64,000 bases of DNA from contig NZ_JAESVB010000018.1 of assembly GCF_020618775.1 (NCBI RefSeq), positions 1 through 64,000 on the forward strand. Reading direction: 5' to 3'. This DNA is from Acidisoma silvae. GTDB lineage: Bacteria; Pseudomonadota; Alphaproteobacteria; Acetobacterales; Acetobacteraceae. Each line of letters opens with the position of its first letter. Position 1 is the stretch's first letter. The notes under the pieces are model-generated. The model worked only from the letters and a program-made list of their open reading frames with translations, made no database searches and was not told where the DNA came from. Positions 9,410-18,480 of this stretch are shown piece by piece. The position numbers and the translations under genes are program-made.

Positions 9410-9489
9410 CGTCGGTAGCTCTTAATGTAAATCTTTCAGGTAATTCAAAAAATTCCCAACCCAACTGTGACACCATATAGGAAAAAAAG

Positions 9490-10131
9490 ATGCTAGATCG
9501 TCGCCATTTCTTAGGGGCCACAGCCATTGGGGGAACCACTTTGGCCTCGCTTGTTGCGTCGCAAGCGATGGCACAGAGTGCCGGCACAACCGCCCCCTCT
9601 TCGGAGGAATCGTTGAGCGACCGGCTTAACAAGCCAGGCTCAGAGGCGGATTTTCTCGAGCGCCGAGCCGGCCTCTGGGATCTAAGGGAAACAGTATGGG
9701 CTGCTCCAGGGGCACATCCAACGACGAGCACCGGTTTAGTTGCCGAGCGGGTGATGATTGGATCATTGCTACAAGAGTTTATTCGTCCACTGGCCGATAT
9801 GGCTCGCGTTTCAGTCAAGCGAACCGATCTTCTGTGCTACAATCGGTTGGACGGCAGGTGGGATTACGTGTCCTTCGACACACGGGATCCAGTTGGATTG
9901 ATGCCAGCCTGGAGCCTCAGTCGCGGTGACCTTAACCAGATAGAACTCAGTTTTGCTCCCTTGGCGGTTGCAGGCGTTGGGAAAGACAGCACAGTCAGCT
10001 TCCTGCGGTTGCGACAGCTAACAATTAGTGATGGTCCCGATCGCGACAGGAAAGATCAGTATTTCACACTGGCCGACGGCACCGCCACTGAGTGGCTCGC
10101 TCACCGCTACCAATACGTTCGACGTCCATAA
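9490..10131 (+). CDS. exported protein with Tat-like signal, DUF1579-like
   Basis: A 213-residue protein with a twin-arginine-type signal (LDRRHFLGATAIGGTTLASLV, about residues 2-22, then SQAMAQ at the cleavage site). The mature part resembles DUF1579-type proteins that form a small beta-barrel: an RAGLWDLRETVW start, a LLQEFI strand and a KRTDLLCYNRLDGRWDYVSF core. Function is unknown. The start ATG is preceded by AGGAAAAAAAG, a reasonable ribosome site. It lies 80 nt behind the oxidoreductase in the same direction and may share its transcript. The DUF assignment is tentative. Confidence 0.65.
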   Translation: MLDRRHFLGATAIGGTTLASLVASQAMAQSAGTTAPSSEESLSDRLNKPGSEADFLERRAGLWDLRETVWAAPGAHPTTSTGLVAERVMIGSLLQEFIRPLADMARVSVKRTDLLCYNRLDGRWDYVSFDTRDPVGLMPAWSLSRGDLNQIELSFAPLAVAGVGKDSTVSFLRLRQLTISDGPDRDRKDQYFTLADGTATEWLAHRYQYVRRP

Positions 10132-10517
10132 TTTGTTCGCTGTCTAAAATATTTGGTCGTTTAGATTTCACCAGAAATTTCTTTTCGATTTCTGTTTTTA
10201 AATTGCTCCGATAGCAAGTGTAACTTTTCCATTTTTCTGATGAAGAAACTCAAAAGTGATTGCTCGCCCAAGGCTATAAATTGTCGGAAAATAGAGCTAG
10301 CATTTAACCAGTTCGAACATAATCAAAGATTAACAATAATAATATTAGCGAATTTCTGCCGCATACCGACAATTGCCTCAAAAGCAAATTGCACTCTTCT
10401 TCCAAAGCGACATCTTGCCATCCTTCCTGCCAGACTGGGTTGGTTAGAGTGCGGCATAGTAAATCCCTCGACGAAATGCATTTACGTCGACTAACCTCTT
10501 ACTGAAAGAATAATCAG
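10132..10517. other. AT-rich intergenic region
   Basis: AT-rich sequence with no supported gene. An 84-codon open frame at 10240 has low-complexity composition and no good ribosome site, so I do not call it. Confidence 0.4.
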
Positions 10518-10877
10518 ATGTCGGACGGAATCGTCGTCACTGCGGTTTGGATCATCAAACCCGACCGAGTTGATCAGTTTATCAACGCTCTAAAGCATAT
10601 GTTACTTTGACCAAGACCCGGAAAGGTTTCCGGAAAAATTGAACTGATTCCTAGCGATTCCGATAACAACAGCTTCTTATTACTCGAGCACTGGGATAGC
10701 ATAGACGATTTTCGGGCTTATACCTCTTTCCGAATCCAGACTGGGGATACGGATCGGCTGCTCGAAATATCGATCGACTTTGCAAAAATGGCTACCTGGC
10801 GTTGTCCACCTCTAGCTGCCGCAGCGAACTTGTGTCCTGGCCGAGAAAGACACCTCGGCGTGGCTATGATTCGCTGA
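10518..10877 (+). pseudogene. ABM-type monooxygenase-like gene with one stop
   Basis: An uninterrupted 120-codon frame except for a single TGA at 10608-10610. The protein begins SDGIVVTAVWIIKPDRVDQF and continues after the stop with KIELIPSDSDNNSFLLLEHW and FRAYTSF, which is the antibiotic-biosynthesis-monooxygenase (ABM, DUF-type ferredoxin-like) fold: an N-terminal strand, a helix, and the conserved EHW strand. Such small cytoplasmic proteins act as cofactor-free oxygenases or have unknown roles. With the stop it should yield only 30 residues. The break is a point mutation rather than a frameshift, so a sequencing error or recent inactivation is possible. Confidence 0.65.
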
Positions 10878-10903
10878 GCTCCTGGCAGCACAGAAGGCAG
10901 CGC

Positions 10904-11190
10904 GTGGCGACACCCAAGGCGATTGCGATTGATTTGTGGGAGACTGAAGCAGCCGAGCTTGCCTCGCGGCTTCGTCGGCGCAAGGTATCTCGTGCGGATG
11001 CAATTCGGGCTGAGATCGTGTTGCTGGCGGCCGAAGGCGTAAGCAACCTTGCGATCGCGGAGTAGCTTGACGTGACCCGCGTGACAGTCACAACCTGGCG
11101 ACGGCGCTTCGCCGAGAAGCGCTTGGATGGTCTTCTTGACGAGCCACGACCCGGGGCACTGCGGACCATCACAGACCAGAAGGTGCTGAT
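10904..11190 (+). pseudogene. IS630-family transposase, N-terminal fragment
   Basis: The N-terminal helix-turn-helix part of an IS630 transposase: RADAIRAEIVLLAAEGVSN, then (after an in-frame TAG at 11063-11065) LDVTRVTVTTWRRRF, and the hallmark GLLDEPRPGALRTI. Homology ends near 11190, where sequence resembling an IS21-type end begins, so the catalytic DDE domain is gone. Confidence 0.7.
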
Positions 11191-11211
11191 GTGGTCACCG
11201 CAACACTGGAA

Positions 11212-11251
11212 TGTTGAGTTTCAGTGAGAGCTGACCCGGGCGGATAGGATT
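11212..11251. repeat. IS21-like end sequence
   Basis: The segment tgttgagtttcagtgagag followed by ctgacccgggcggataggat closely matches segments at 48023-48046 and 48239-48262. The form (tgttga-tttca-tgagagctgaccc) resembles terminal repeats of IS21-family elements. It abuts the IS3 element directly. The window's first 16 bases resemble its last part. Confidence 0.4.
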
Positions 11252-12862
11252 GGGGATGCGGATAAAAACTTGGACTACATTTTAAACTCTAATGCCAAGA
11301 CTTTGTCGATATTCAAGAGGACTGAGAGCGCCGAGGGATATTTTGATGCGCTTTCCATTATACCAGCGGTTGTAGGAATCAACGGCCTTAACGAATTGTT
11401 CTATTGTCGAGGTCTTCCAGTCTCGGGGATAGAATAGTTCAGTTTTTAGGCGTCCGAAGAATCCTTCACACGCCGCGTTGTCAGGTGAGCAACCCTTACG
11501 AGACATTGAACGAGTAAGATTGGCATCCGTCATCCGTGAGAGCCAACCTGGCCAACGATAGTGAGCGCCACGATCTGAGTGAACAACAGGCCGCGTGTCC
11601 ATATCGAGCACCGTCTCGATAGCCGCATCCAGCATGGTGTTGACGAGCTCAGCGTCTGGATGCGCGCCGATGGACCAACTGATGACCAACCCATCGAAGC
11701 AGTCGATGATGGGTGACGGATAGACTTTGCCAGCCGGGATCTGGAACTCGGTTATGTCGGTCAGCTACTTCTCGTTCGGGGCAGTTGCCTGGAAGTCGCG
11801 ATTAATAAGGTTCTCGGGCGCCGCGCTGATCTCCCCGAGATAGGACCCGTACCGGCGCCGCTTTGGTTTGGCAACGACCAGGCACTGCTGTTTCATTAGT
11901 CGCTGCACAACTTTCTCAGAGATCGTGACGTGCTGCCTGTCCAGCGACGCTTGCAGCCGACGATAGCCATAGCAGCGATGGTTCTGCTCGAAAATTTCAG
12001 TGATGCTGCGGCGAATATCACTATATTTGTCTGCTACGTTCACACGGGCCCGATGGTAGAAGTATGAGCTTCGCGCCAGCTTCAGCTGAGCAAGCAGGTC
12101 CGGCAGTCGATAGAGATCTTTGAGGGCGTCAACCAGCACTGTCTTTTCCCGATTACTCAGGAGGTGCAGGTCGACGCCCAGGCCTTTTTTTAGAAGTTCA
12201 TTAGCCTTCTTCAAGAGATCATGTTCAAGCTGCAGTTGTCGCATATCGCCCCGCAGGGATTTGAGCTCGCGCTCTAATTCCTCTCGCTCCGGTGGTGATT
12301 TGTTATTGCTTTTCATAATTGCGGGAGCCTCACGGCCAAGGAGCTGGTTTTTCCAGCTATACAGTGTCGGCCTGCTTACGCCGAGCTTTTCAGCGACAGC
12401 CTGCGCACTTTCTTGTCGATTGCAGAGTTCGATGACACCCGCCTGCTTCAGGGCCTCGGCATACCTTGGACGGCCAGCAATCCCAACGGTAGCTTTCCTG
12501 CTCTCAGGAAGCGCCTCCCGAACCCACGCAGTCAGTCTCCCACGCCCGGGGTAGCCCAAGGCCCTCATTGTCGCAGCGATGCATCTGTCATGAGTGAGGT
12601 AGTGCTCAAGAGCCGCCTCCTTCTGCGCCTGCGTGAACTTGGGGTCTCGGACCTTACACCCCAGAGGCAAATCACGGCGTTGCTCGTATTCCCGGCACCA
12701 GCCCTTCAGGGCGTTCTTGGTCGGATAGCCCAGCTGACGAATTGTAGCACGGACACGTTTGCCGAGCTTGATGTAAAGCTCAACTGCCTGAAGTCTGTCT
12801 TTATACGAATACATAGACTACCCCCCACCTCCTAGGCAGTCCAAGTTTTTATCCGCGTCCCC
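11252..12862 (-). mobile_element. IS3-family element, inactivated
   Basis: A 1.6-kb element bounded by 25-bp inverted repeats at 11252-11276 and 12838-12862 that match at 24 of 25 positions (ggggatgcggataaaaactt on the left). It holds a single long transposase frame interrupted by one TAG. No clear target duplication is visible at the borders. Confidence 0.85.
11282..12814 (-). pseudogene. IS3-family transposase with one nonsense codon
   Basis: A 510-codon frame coding for a fused OrfAB-type IS3 transposase. Residues 1-175 carry two HTH-type segments (AVAEKLGVSRPTLYSWKNQL), then a leucine-rich coiled segment (about 180-225), HTH_21 (NHRCYGYRRLQ) and the rve catalytic domain. An in-frame TAG at 11765-11767 lies inside the conserved NEK-W-LTDITEF motif, exactly in place of the Trp. 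Downstream the rest is intact, with VVHSDRGAHY and the closing Glu region (ACEGFFGRLKTE). One G-to-A change explains the loss. The intact remainder suggests recent inactivation. Confidence 0.88.
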
Positions 12863-12946
12863 TCACCGAGAACGTCCAAGAACCGTTGCGACTCGGATCC
12901 AACCATAATATTGTGGCGCCTCATGCATTTCGCGCCGGGGTCCATC

Positions 12947-13882
12947 ATGGCACCAGACACTTCTGATGGCCCCCGCGGGGCAAAACCCCGTGCAAGCGTC
13001 CTCGTGACGGGTGCATCTAGCGGCATCGGCAGGGCGACAGCCCTCTATCTCGCGTCCCAGGACATGCAGGTTTTTGTCGCCTGCCGCCGTCTCGCGGATG
13101 GCGAGGCGCTTGCACGTGGCTTTTCGGACGGCCGGATCGTTCCAGTAGAAATGGATGTGACGCTGCCGGAAACGATCCTCCAAGCGCGCGCGGCAGTCGA
13201 GGACGTCTTAGGGGCGGGTGGCCTCGACGGCCTGGTTAATAACGCTGGTATCGGCTTTTCCGCGCCGATGGAGGTTGTTAGCCTAGCCCGGGTCCGTGAT
13301 GCCTTCGAGGTTAACTTGTTCGGGCAGCTTGAAGTAATCCAGGCATTCCTTCCGCTGTTGCGCCCCGGCCCCGGCCGGATCATCAACCTTGGTTCGGTCG
13401 GCGCGCATATCACTATTCCCTTTGGCGGGGTTCTTTGCGCAACTAAAGCCGCTTTCACTTCTTTCAATGATGCATTGCGGCAAGAGCTACATTCCTCAGG
13501 CATTCGAGTTTGCCTGATCGAGCCGGGATCGATCCACACCCCGGCCGTTGAGAAAACTCTGGGCGGTCCCGACGAAGCCATCGCCTCATGGCCGGCAGGC
13601 GCGGCCGAGCGCTACGGCGACATGTTTCGGCGTTTTACCCACAGCGCACTAGCACGCGAGAATGCAGGAAGCCAACCTGATGTCGTTGCACGCGCAATCT
13701 ATCATGCCTTGAGCAGCAAGCGCCCCAAAGCCCGATACCCTGTGGGGAAAGACGCTCGCCTGCTCGTAACTCTACCACGTGTCCTATCGACATCGATGCT
13801 CGACGGGTTGCGCCGCCACCTGTTCGGCATGCCGACAAGATTTGGTGGATGTTCGCCAAGCAAGGGAAATATCAACGACTAA
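12947..13882 (+). CDS. SDR-family oxidoreductase, catalytic Tyr missing
   Basis: A 311-residue short-chain dehydrogenase/reductase. The cofactor motif TGASSGIG is at residues 21-28, NNAGIG near 100 and the catalytic Ser region INLGSVGAH near 148. The YxxxK motif reads LCATK (about 162-166), so the catalytic Tyr is replaced by Leu while the Lys remains. The C-terminal extension (about 240-311) resembles the longer retinol-dehydrogenase-like SDRs. The start ATG at 12947 has GGGG eight nt upstream; an ATG at 12923 is an alternative. It begins right after the IS3 end and may be expressed from it. It may be inactive, or use another mechanism. Confidence 0.8.
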   Translation: MAPDTSDGPRGAKPRASVLVTGASSGIGRATALYLASQDMQVFVACRRLADGEALARGFSDGRIVPVEMDVTLPETILQARAAVEDVLGAGGLDGLVNNAGIGFSAPMEVVSLARVRDAFEVNLFGQLEVIQAFLPLLRPGPGRIINLGSVGAHITIPFGGVLCATKAAFTSFNDALRQELHSSGIRVCLIEPGSIHTPAVEKTLGGPDEAIASWPAGAAERYGDMFRRFTHSALARENAGSQPDVVARAIYHALSSKRPKARYPVGKDARLLVTLPRVLSTSMLDGLRRHLFGMPTRFGGCSPSKGNIND

Positions 13883-14593
13883 GGTCTTTGTTTTCGGGAC
13901 GTGTCCCATCCTATGTGATGCAGCATGAATTTGTGTGTCGATTGCAAGAGACACACAGACTTCACCGACTTGGCGACTTAAAACTAGCATGAGCCTGCGT
14001 CAGATAGCGAGGTTGCACTGCTGCAGCATCCGCGTGCCCAAATGCGGATCTCGGACATTGGGATTCAGGAACCGCGTGTCATGAGTATCACCATGATCGC
14101 CTTCGCCATGGCCTAATCCGCTTCTCAGATTCGCGCGGTTGCTTGCGGTTTGGTTCATCCCGCGTAGAAGGTCGGAGGCCGGCGATGTCTGCTAGAACGA
14201 GCCTATAAGGCGCGCCGGCACCCCCTGACATCAAGCTCCCAATACATGCTGGGCGGCATGGCATTCGCTATGATCTCGATGACGGAGTTGATTCGCCTCC
14301 TCCCCATTCATCGGTGCATGCTGAGCGGCGACGTGGGTAGCAAGACTGTATAACCTGCCCTTGCGACGTAGATTTCAGCCGGTCAACCTAATTATTCAGA
14401 CCTAAAATCTTATTTGATATTTCTTTTTTTATTTAGGATTCGATTTTCTTGACATGTATATTTTACTGTTTCAGCGTGGTCAAAGCTTTCTAACAATACA
14501 CATTGGCTTGACCAAATACCGTACTGACTTTCTCTATCGGCGGCTAGAGTATGAATCGGGTAAAGTTTAGCCGCCAAGCTAACAGGAAATTTT
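13883..14593. other. intergenic, nothing recognised
   Basis: No supported gene in 711 bases. The first half is GC-richer and may be a degraded gene; the last 200 bases are AT-rich and should contain the promoter of the cyclase at 14594. A TTGACA at 14449 has no good -10 at standard spacing. Confidence 0.4.
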
Positions 14594-15868
14594 ATGCGTC
14601 AGTGGGCAATTGATCTCTTGCGGCGATGGCCTGTTAAGCATCGCCTGCTGCTGGCGATAACCGCAATCCTTTTGCCCGCCGTTGTCGTTTCGCTTGTTCT
14701 CCAACTGGCTCTTCACGCGTCCAATCGTAGGTTCCAAGCCACCATTGATACAACGATCAAAGATTTGTTACCCGTTGCACGGCTTGAATTTCATATTGAG
14801 CAAGTTCGTTATGATCTCGAGCGCACAAAAGCGTCTCCTAGCCAGGCAGCACAGACGTCATTAGTTGATCGCATAAATGAAGATTTTCGCCAGCTGAAAA
14901 ATCAGGGCCGCCACTCCCAAGATTTAGGAATTCAGATTAGCCATGCTTTTCAAAATTGGCAACAAGTGGAGCCTTTCGTAGAAAAGGAGTTAGCAGCTAC
15001 TAAGCTCCTTCCATCGTCAAGCGAGCTTTCCCGTGATGACCAGAATCTGGAGCAAGTAATCGATCAACTGCAGAAGGTTCATGCGCAACTTTTATCTGCA
15101 GTCTATTCTCGATATAAATTTGCAAGAGGATCGGAGAATGATTTTGAAAAAGCGCTTATATTAACTTGGTTAGTAGGATTCTCAGTAGCAGGCGGAATGG
15201 TTTATCTGCTGTCATTGTCGATAATTGCACCTCTTAGAGATCTCAAGAACGCTACGGCCGCGGTGAAGCTCGGTCACTACGACGCTCGCGTTCCACAGAG
15301 CGGGCATGATGAGCTCTCGGAGCTTGGAGAGGCGTTTAACGGAATGGCGGCTACAATCGCCCAGTCGCATGAACAACTGTATGACGGGGCCATGCGCGAT
15401 CCGCTGACTGGATTGCTCAATCGGCGAGGGCTGGACTTAGCTTTGCGGCAAGGGAGTGCCACATGGAAACCTCTTAGTCTAGTGATACTAGACCTGGATC
15501 ATTTCAAATCAATCAACGACAGGTTTGGTCATGAAGCGGGGGATACTGCGCTCATAGAGCTTGGGCAGCATATGGTTAAAGTCATGCGCCCGGGAGATAG
15601 CCTTGGCCGCTATGGTGGGGACGAATTTCTTATGGTTTTTCCCGGGCTCGACGGCCGCATTGCAGTCGCCGTGGCGCAGCGTCTGATAGATCATCTGAAA
15701 CAAAGTAATGAGGAACGCCTTTTTCCAATCGAGATCAGTGTTGGTGTTGCTGACAAGGGTTTTGAGCCTGTTTCTGCTACGTCCATTCTTCAGGCCGCTG
15801 ACAAAGCCCTTTACCAGGCGAAAGCGGCAGGCCGGGGAACCGTTCGCGCGATCAATGTTGCAAGCTAA
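14594..15868 (+). CDS. membrane diguanylate cyclase (HAMP-GGDEF)
   Basis: A 424-residue protein that makes cyclic di-GMP from two GTP. It has a transmembrane helix at about 17-38, a periplasmic all-helical sensor of about 150 residues resembling four-helix-bundle domains of chemoreceptors, a second membrane helix at about 190-213, a HAMP linker (PLRDLKNATAAVKLGHYDAR) and a GGDEF domain with intact RYGGDEF near residue 340. The product-inhibition site RxxD is present (RPGD, five residues before GGDEF). This is the architecture of a feedback-controlled cyclase responding to an external cue. The 3' end lies 22 bp from the IS66 border. Confidence 0.93.
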   Translation: MRQWAIDLLRRWPVKHRLLLAITAILLPAVVVSLVLQLALHASNRRFQATIDTTIKDLLPVARLEFHIEQVRYDLERTKASPSQAAQTSLVDRINEDFRQLKNQGRHSQDLGIQISHAFQNWQQVEPFVEKELAATKLLPSSSELSRDDQNLEQVIDQLQKVHAQLLSAVYSRYKFARGSENDFEKALILTWLVGFSVAGGMVYLLSLSIIAPLRDLKNATAAVKLGHYDARVPQSGHDELSELGEAFNGMAATIAQSHEQLYDGAMRDPLTGLLNRRGLDLALRQGSATWKPLSLVILDLDHFKSINDRFGHEAGDTALIELGQHMVKVMRPGDSLGRYGGDEFLMVFPGLDGRIAVAVAQRLIDHLKQSNEERLFPIEISVGVADKGFEPVSATSILQAADKALYQAKAAGRGTVRAINVAS

Positions 15869-15931
15869 TTTAAGTTTACCACTTCGAATGTAAGCGTCCG
15901 AAGAATGCATTTGCGGCCTTCGAGACGCATT

Positions 15932-16237
15932 TTAAGGCTGGCGTTTTAACTCGTCCACCAGGATGCGCTCGGTGGTTTCTGGATCGCATTGTTCTCTCAC
16001 AAAGAGCTCCCAGATTCCACCCTCCCATGTGCGTATGTCTGCGAAAAGCTCCTGAAGCTCGTTGACGCCGTCCTCGGTTAAACCCGTTGTGCCATCTTCA
16101 CTGCCATCGCTGACATAGAACATTTGTCCTTCGCTGACATTGTCCGGGTTGGCCGTAATTTCCTCGAGCAGTTCAAGGTTCTCCCCAATCATGGTGGCGA
16201 CTTGTTTGAGCGTGTAAATATGCCTGGAGCGAGCCAT
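15932..16237 (-). CDS. IS66 passenger ORF, unknown function
   Basis: A 101-residue acidic protein whose ATG overlaps the tnpC stop codon (TGATG, shared A), so it is translationally coupled to the transposase. It opens with RHIYTLKQVATMIGENLELL, which looks like a helical DNA-binding or coiled start, followed by an acidic centre (VSEGQMFYVSDGSEDGTTGL) and a C-terminal helix ending in RILVDELKRQP. It lies inside the IS66 terminal repeats, so it travels with the element. No catalytic motif is seen and I cannot assign a function; regulation of transposition or host interaction is only a guess. Confidence 0.65.
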   Translation of the reverse strand: MARSRHIYTLKQVATMIGENLELLEEITANPDNVSEGQMFYVSDGSEDGTTGLTEDGVNELQELFADIRTWEGGIWELFVREQCDPETTERILVDELKRQP

Positions 16238-17182
16238 CACCCTGCCTCGTGCACCGCTATCGGCGCCCAATTCCACGGCAATAGCTCATTAAGACGGTCC
16301 GTGGGATAATCCTGGATCCTGGCTAGGATGTCTATCAGATAGACCTCCGGATTATGGCCGTGCAATTTCACCGTCTCGATGATGGTCAGGATATCGGCGA
16401 TGCGCTGGCCTCCTTTGTCTGACCCGGCAAAGAGCCAGTTCTTTCTCCCAATCCCAAGCGGACGCATTGCGCGTTCGGCTATAGAGTTGTCGAGTTCAAC
16501 TCGACCGTCATCAATGTATACGCTCAATGCCGTCCATCTCGACAGGGCGTATCGCATCGCTTCTGCGAGCTTCTGTTTTTGTGGCAAGGTTGGAAGCGTC
16601 GTTTCAATCCACACCTTCAGTTCTTCAAGAACAGGTTTGGCGTGTCGTTGACGCATGCTGCGCCGAACATCCGCCGACATGCCGCGGATACGATACTCAA
16701 TATCGTAAAGCACGCCGATACGCGCCAACGCCTCATCGGCAATTAATGACGGCTTCATCTTGATCATATCATGGAACTTGCGGCGCACATGAGCCATGCA
16801 GGCCGCTTCGATAATCTTATTGCCGTAAAGCTTCTTGTAACCGCCATAACCATCCGCGTGCATCACACCGCTGAAGTTGGCGAGGTGATCGGCCGGATGC
16901 GCGCCCTTTCGGTCAGGGCTATAGTAGTAGGCTATGGCTTTGGGCGTGCGATCTTGATAGCCGCTGCCATCGAACACTTAGACCCAAACTCTCCCAGTTT
17001 TGGTCTTTCCCGAATTTCAGCGCGCGCAGCTCGTCGTTGTTCTTCTTCAACTGGCCGATGAGCGTCTCAAGGCCGGTGATGATCCCTTCAAGGTGCCTGA
17101 CTTTCGCGCGCAGGCCATGGACCGTCTCTGCATCCAGGGGCGTGTCGCCGGGTTCACTGCGGGCGGGATCGGCTTGGATCAT
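16237..17182 (-). pseudogene. tnpC: IS66 TnpC transposase with central deletion
   Basis: The N-terminal part (leucine-rich KVRHLEGIITGLETLIGQLK coiled segment, then ELRALKFGK) and the C-terminal DDE part (SPDRKGAHPADHL, HADGYGGYKKLYG, AACMAHVRRKFHD, RVELDNSIAERAMRP, FAGSDKGG, the typical IS66_C end) are present, but about 220 residues between them, including the zinc-finger region and first catalytic Asp, are missing at about 16980. The two parts are also in different frames. The start is taken at 17182 (MIQADPARS), with 17212 as an alternative. Not functional. Confidence 0.85.
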
Positions 17183-17246
17183 CTTGCCGATTTTGTACCA
17201 CACGCAGCCCACCTGGAGAAGAAAAACTCAGTCCAGATAAAGGCTT

Positions 17247-17603
17247 TTATCTTATAGAGACCGGTGCCGCTGCCAGGTTCTGAAGGTAGACCCGTCGCCA
17301 CTCAAGGCCTTCAAAGAGAGCCGCTCCTTGAGCCGCCGAGAGACGCATACAGCCATCCACGATGGGCGGCCACCGGAAGGCAGCGCCCGCTAGCGACTTC
17401 CACACCATCACCAATCCAGTCTGATCCCAGGCGATAGTCTTGACCCTATCGGCTCGGCGAGACCGGAAGATGACAATTACCCCCGCGAAGGGATCTTCCT
17501 TGAGGACCTCCTTCGCTAATGCGGCCAGGCTCTCGCCGCCACGACGGAAGTCCACGGGTTTGGCCGCCACGACGATCCGAGCCCCCGCCGGGAAGCTGAT
17601 CAT
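17247..17603 (-). CDS. tnpB: IS66 accessory protein TnpB
   Basis: A 118-residue IS66 Orf2/TnpB protein, needed with TnpA and TnpC for transposition of this family. Family hallmarks are present: FPAGARIVVAAKPVDFRRG near the start, DPFAGVIVIFRSRRADRVK in the middle and DQTGLVMVWKSL. The length is normal. Its ATG overlaps the expected stop of tnpA by 4 nt (ATGA), the normal IS66 arrangement. Intact, although its element is otherwise disabled. Confidence 0.9.
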   Translation of the reverse strand: MISFPAGARIVVAAKPVDFRRGGESLAALAKEVLKEDPFAGVIVIFRSRRADRVKTIAWDQTGLVMVWKSLAGAAFRWPPIVDGCMRLSAAQGAALFEGLEWRRVYLQNLAAAPVSIR

Positions 17604-17994
17604 GCCGGAAAGCTACTGAGCGCCTGCACAACCCGGACTAGAAGGCCGATATCCGTCCGGCCCGTGACGCGGACCGTCACGCCATTCACCGACAGATCAA
17701 GGTCGCCACGATCAGGACCACGCCCGTTGGCTCCGCAAGCCCAATCGACACATCCGCGAAGGTCATCTCGTCCGCCACTGGAACCACGAGCTCGCCACTA
17801 CGCGCTTGTCGACGCCATTCGAAGAGCTGCTGAGGACTGATATCGTGCTGCCGGGCTACATCCGAAGCCGTTCGGCCTTTCTCAAAACTCTCGGCGACAA
17901 TCCGGCCCTTGTCTTCCTCACTCCATCGGCGACGTCGGCTCGAACAAACCTCTCCACGAGGCAAAACGACCACCGAGCTTTTATCATTAAACAC
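17600..17994 (-). pseudogene. tnpA: IS66 TnpA, frameshifted near its end
   Basis: The N-terminal HTH of an IS66 TnpA is intact (RRRRWSEEDKGRIVAESFEK and DISPQQLFEWRRQ). The frame then drifts to a stop at 17686, but the neighbouring frame continues with the proper C-terminus (DLDLSVNGVTVRVTGRTDIG ... VVQALSSFPA) to the TGA overlapping tnpB. One single-base frameshift at about 17700 explains this. Confidence 0.8.
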
Positions 17995-18080
17995 AACATT
18001 ACCTACAAAAGCTGTCTCACAGCTTCCGTTGTCAGCTCGCCCGCACCGGTTTCGCTAGGCGCAGAAAAACGACCGCTTAC

Positions 18081-18480
18081 GATAAACCGGCACATGCCCA
18101 GCAAGTCCGATCATGCTGCCTCCACATAAGCAACTAGCGACGACACCACCTTGAGATCGATTTCCGCTGCAATTCTCAGTAAGCGACCATTCCTCAGGAC
18201 GATTTGAACGTCTTTGCTTTTCAACCGAACGCCGCTCCGTTTGGAACCGTCGCTGGAGCTCTCTGACCCGCCGACAAGCCAAACAGGGATGAACGATGCA
18301 ATCTCGGGAGAGTTCAATTTGGGTGGCGAGAACTTCCTCCGTCAAGCATATATCTGTTGCGGAAGAACGTCCTGCCGCCGGGCGACATCCAAAACGGTGC
18401 CGTCTAAGCCGAACGCCTCTTGCAATATGAGAAGCTTCTGCTCTGTGGACCATCGACGCTGTCGCCCGACGGAATTTCAA
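18081..18480 (-). pseudogene. second IS66 relic: tnpA and first codons of tnpB
   Basis: Reading right to left, a TnpA frame runs RQRRWSTEQKLLILQEAFG, DVARRQDVLPQQIYA, an in-frame TGA at 18342-18344 where a Trp is expected (before RRKF), then VQIVLRNGRLLRIAAEIDLK and a stop at 18127. A new ATG follows after GGAGGCAGC and gives MIGLAGHVPVYL, the start of a TnpB, which is cut by the border of the other IS66 at 18080. It shows nested insertion; the rest of this older element is absent on the left side. Confidence 0.75.

Larger units (their letters stand above)
15890..18080 (-). mobile_element. IS66-family element with internal deletion
   Basis: The borders are the IS66 hallmark GTAAGCG at 15890-15896 and CGCTTAC at 18074-18080. 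Inside, on the minus strand, lie tnpA, tnpB, a tnpC with its centre deleted, and a coupled passenger ORF. Flanking octamers (15882-15889, 18081-18088) differ, so the left flank has been rearranged. On the right the element interrupts tnpB of another IS66 at its first dozen codons. Confidence 0.8.

Noticed and set aside
14449-14480. Sigma-70 promoter starting with TTGACA
   Set aside because: No acceptable -10 element occurs 16-18 bases downstream.
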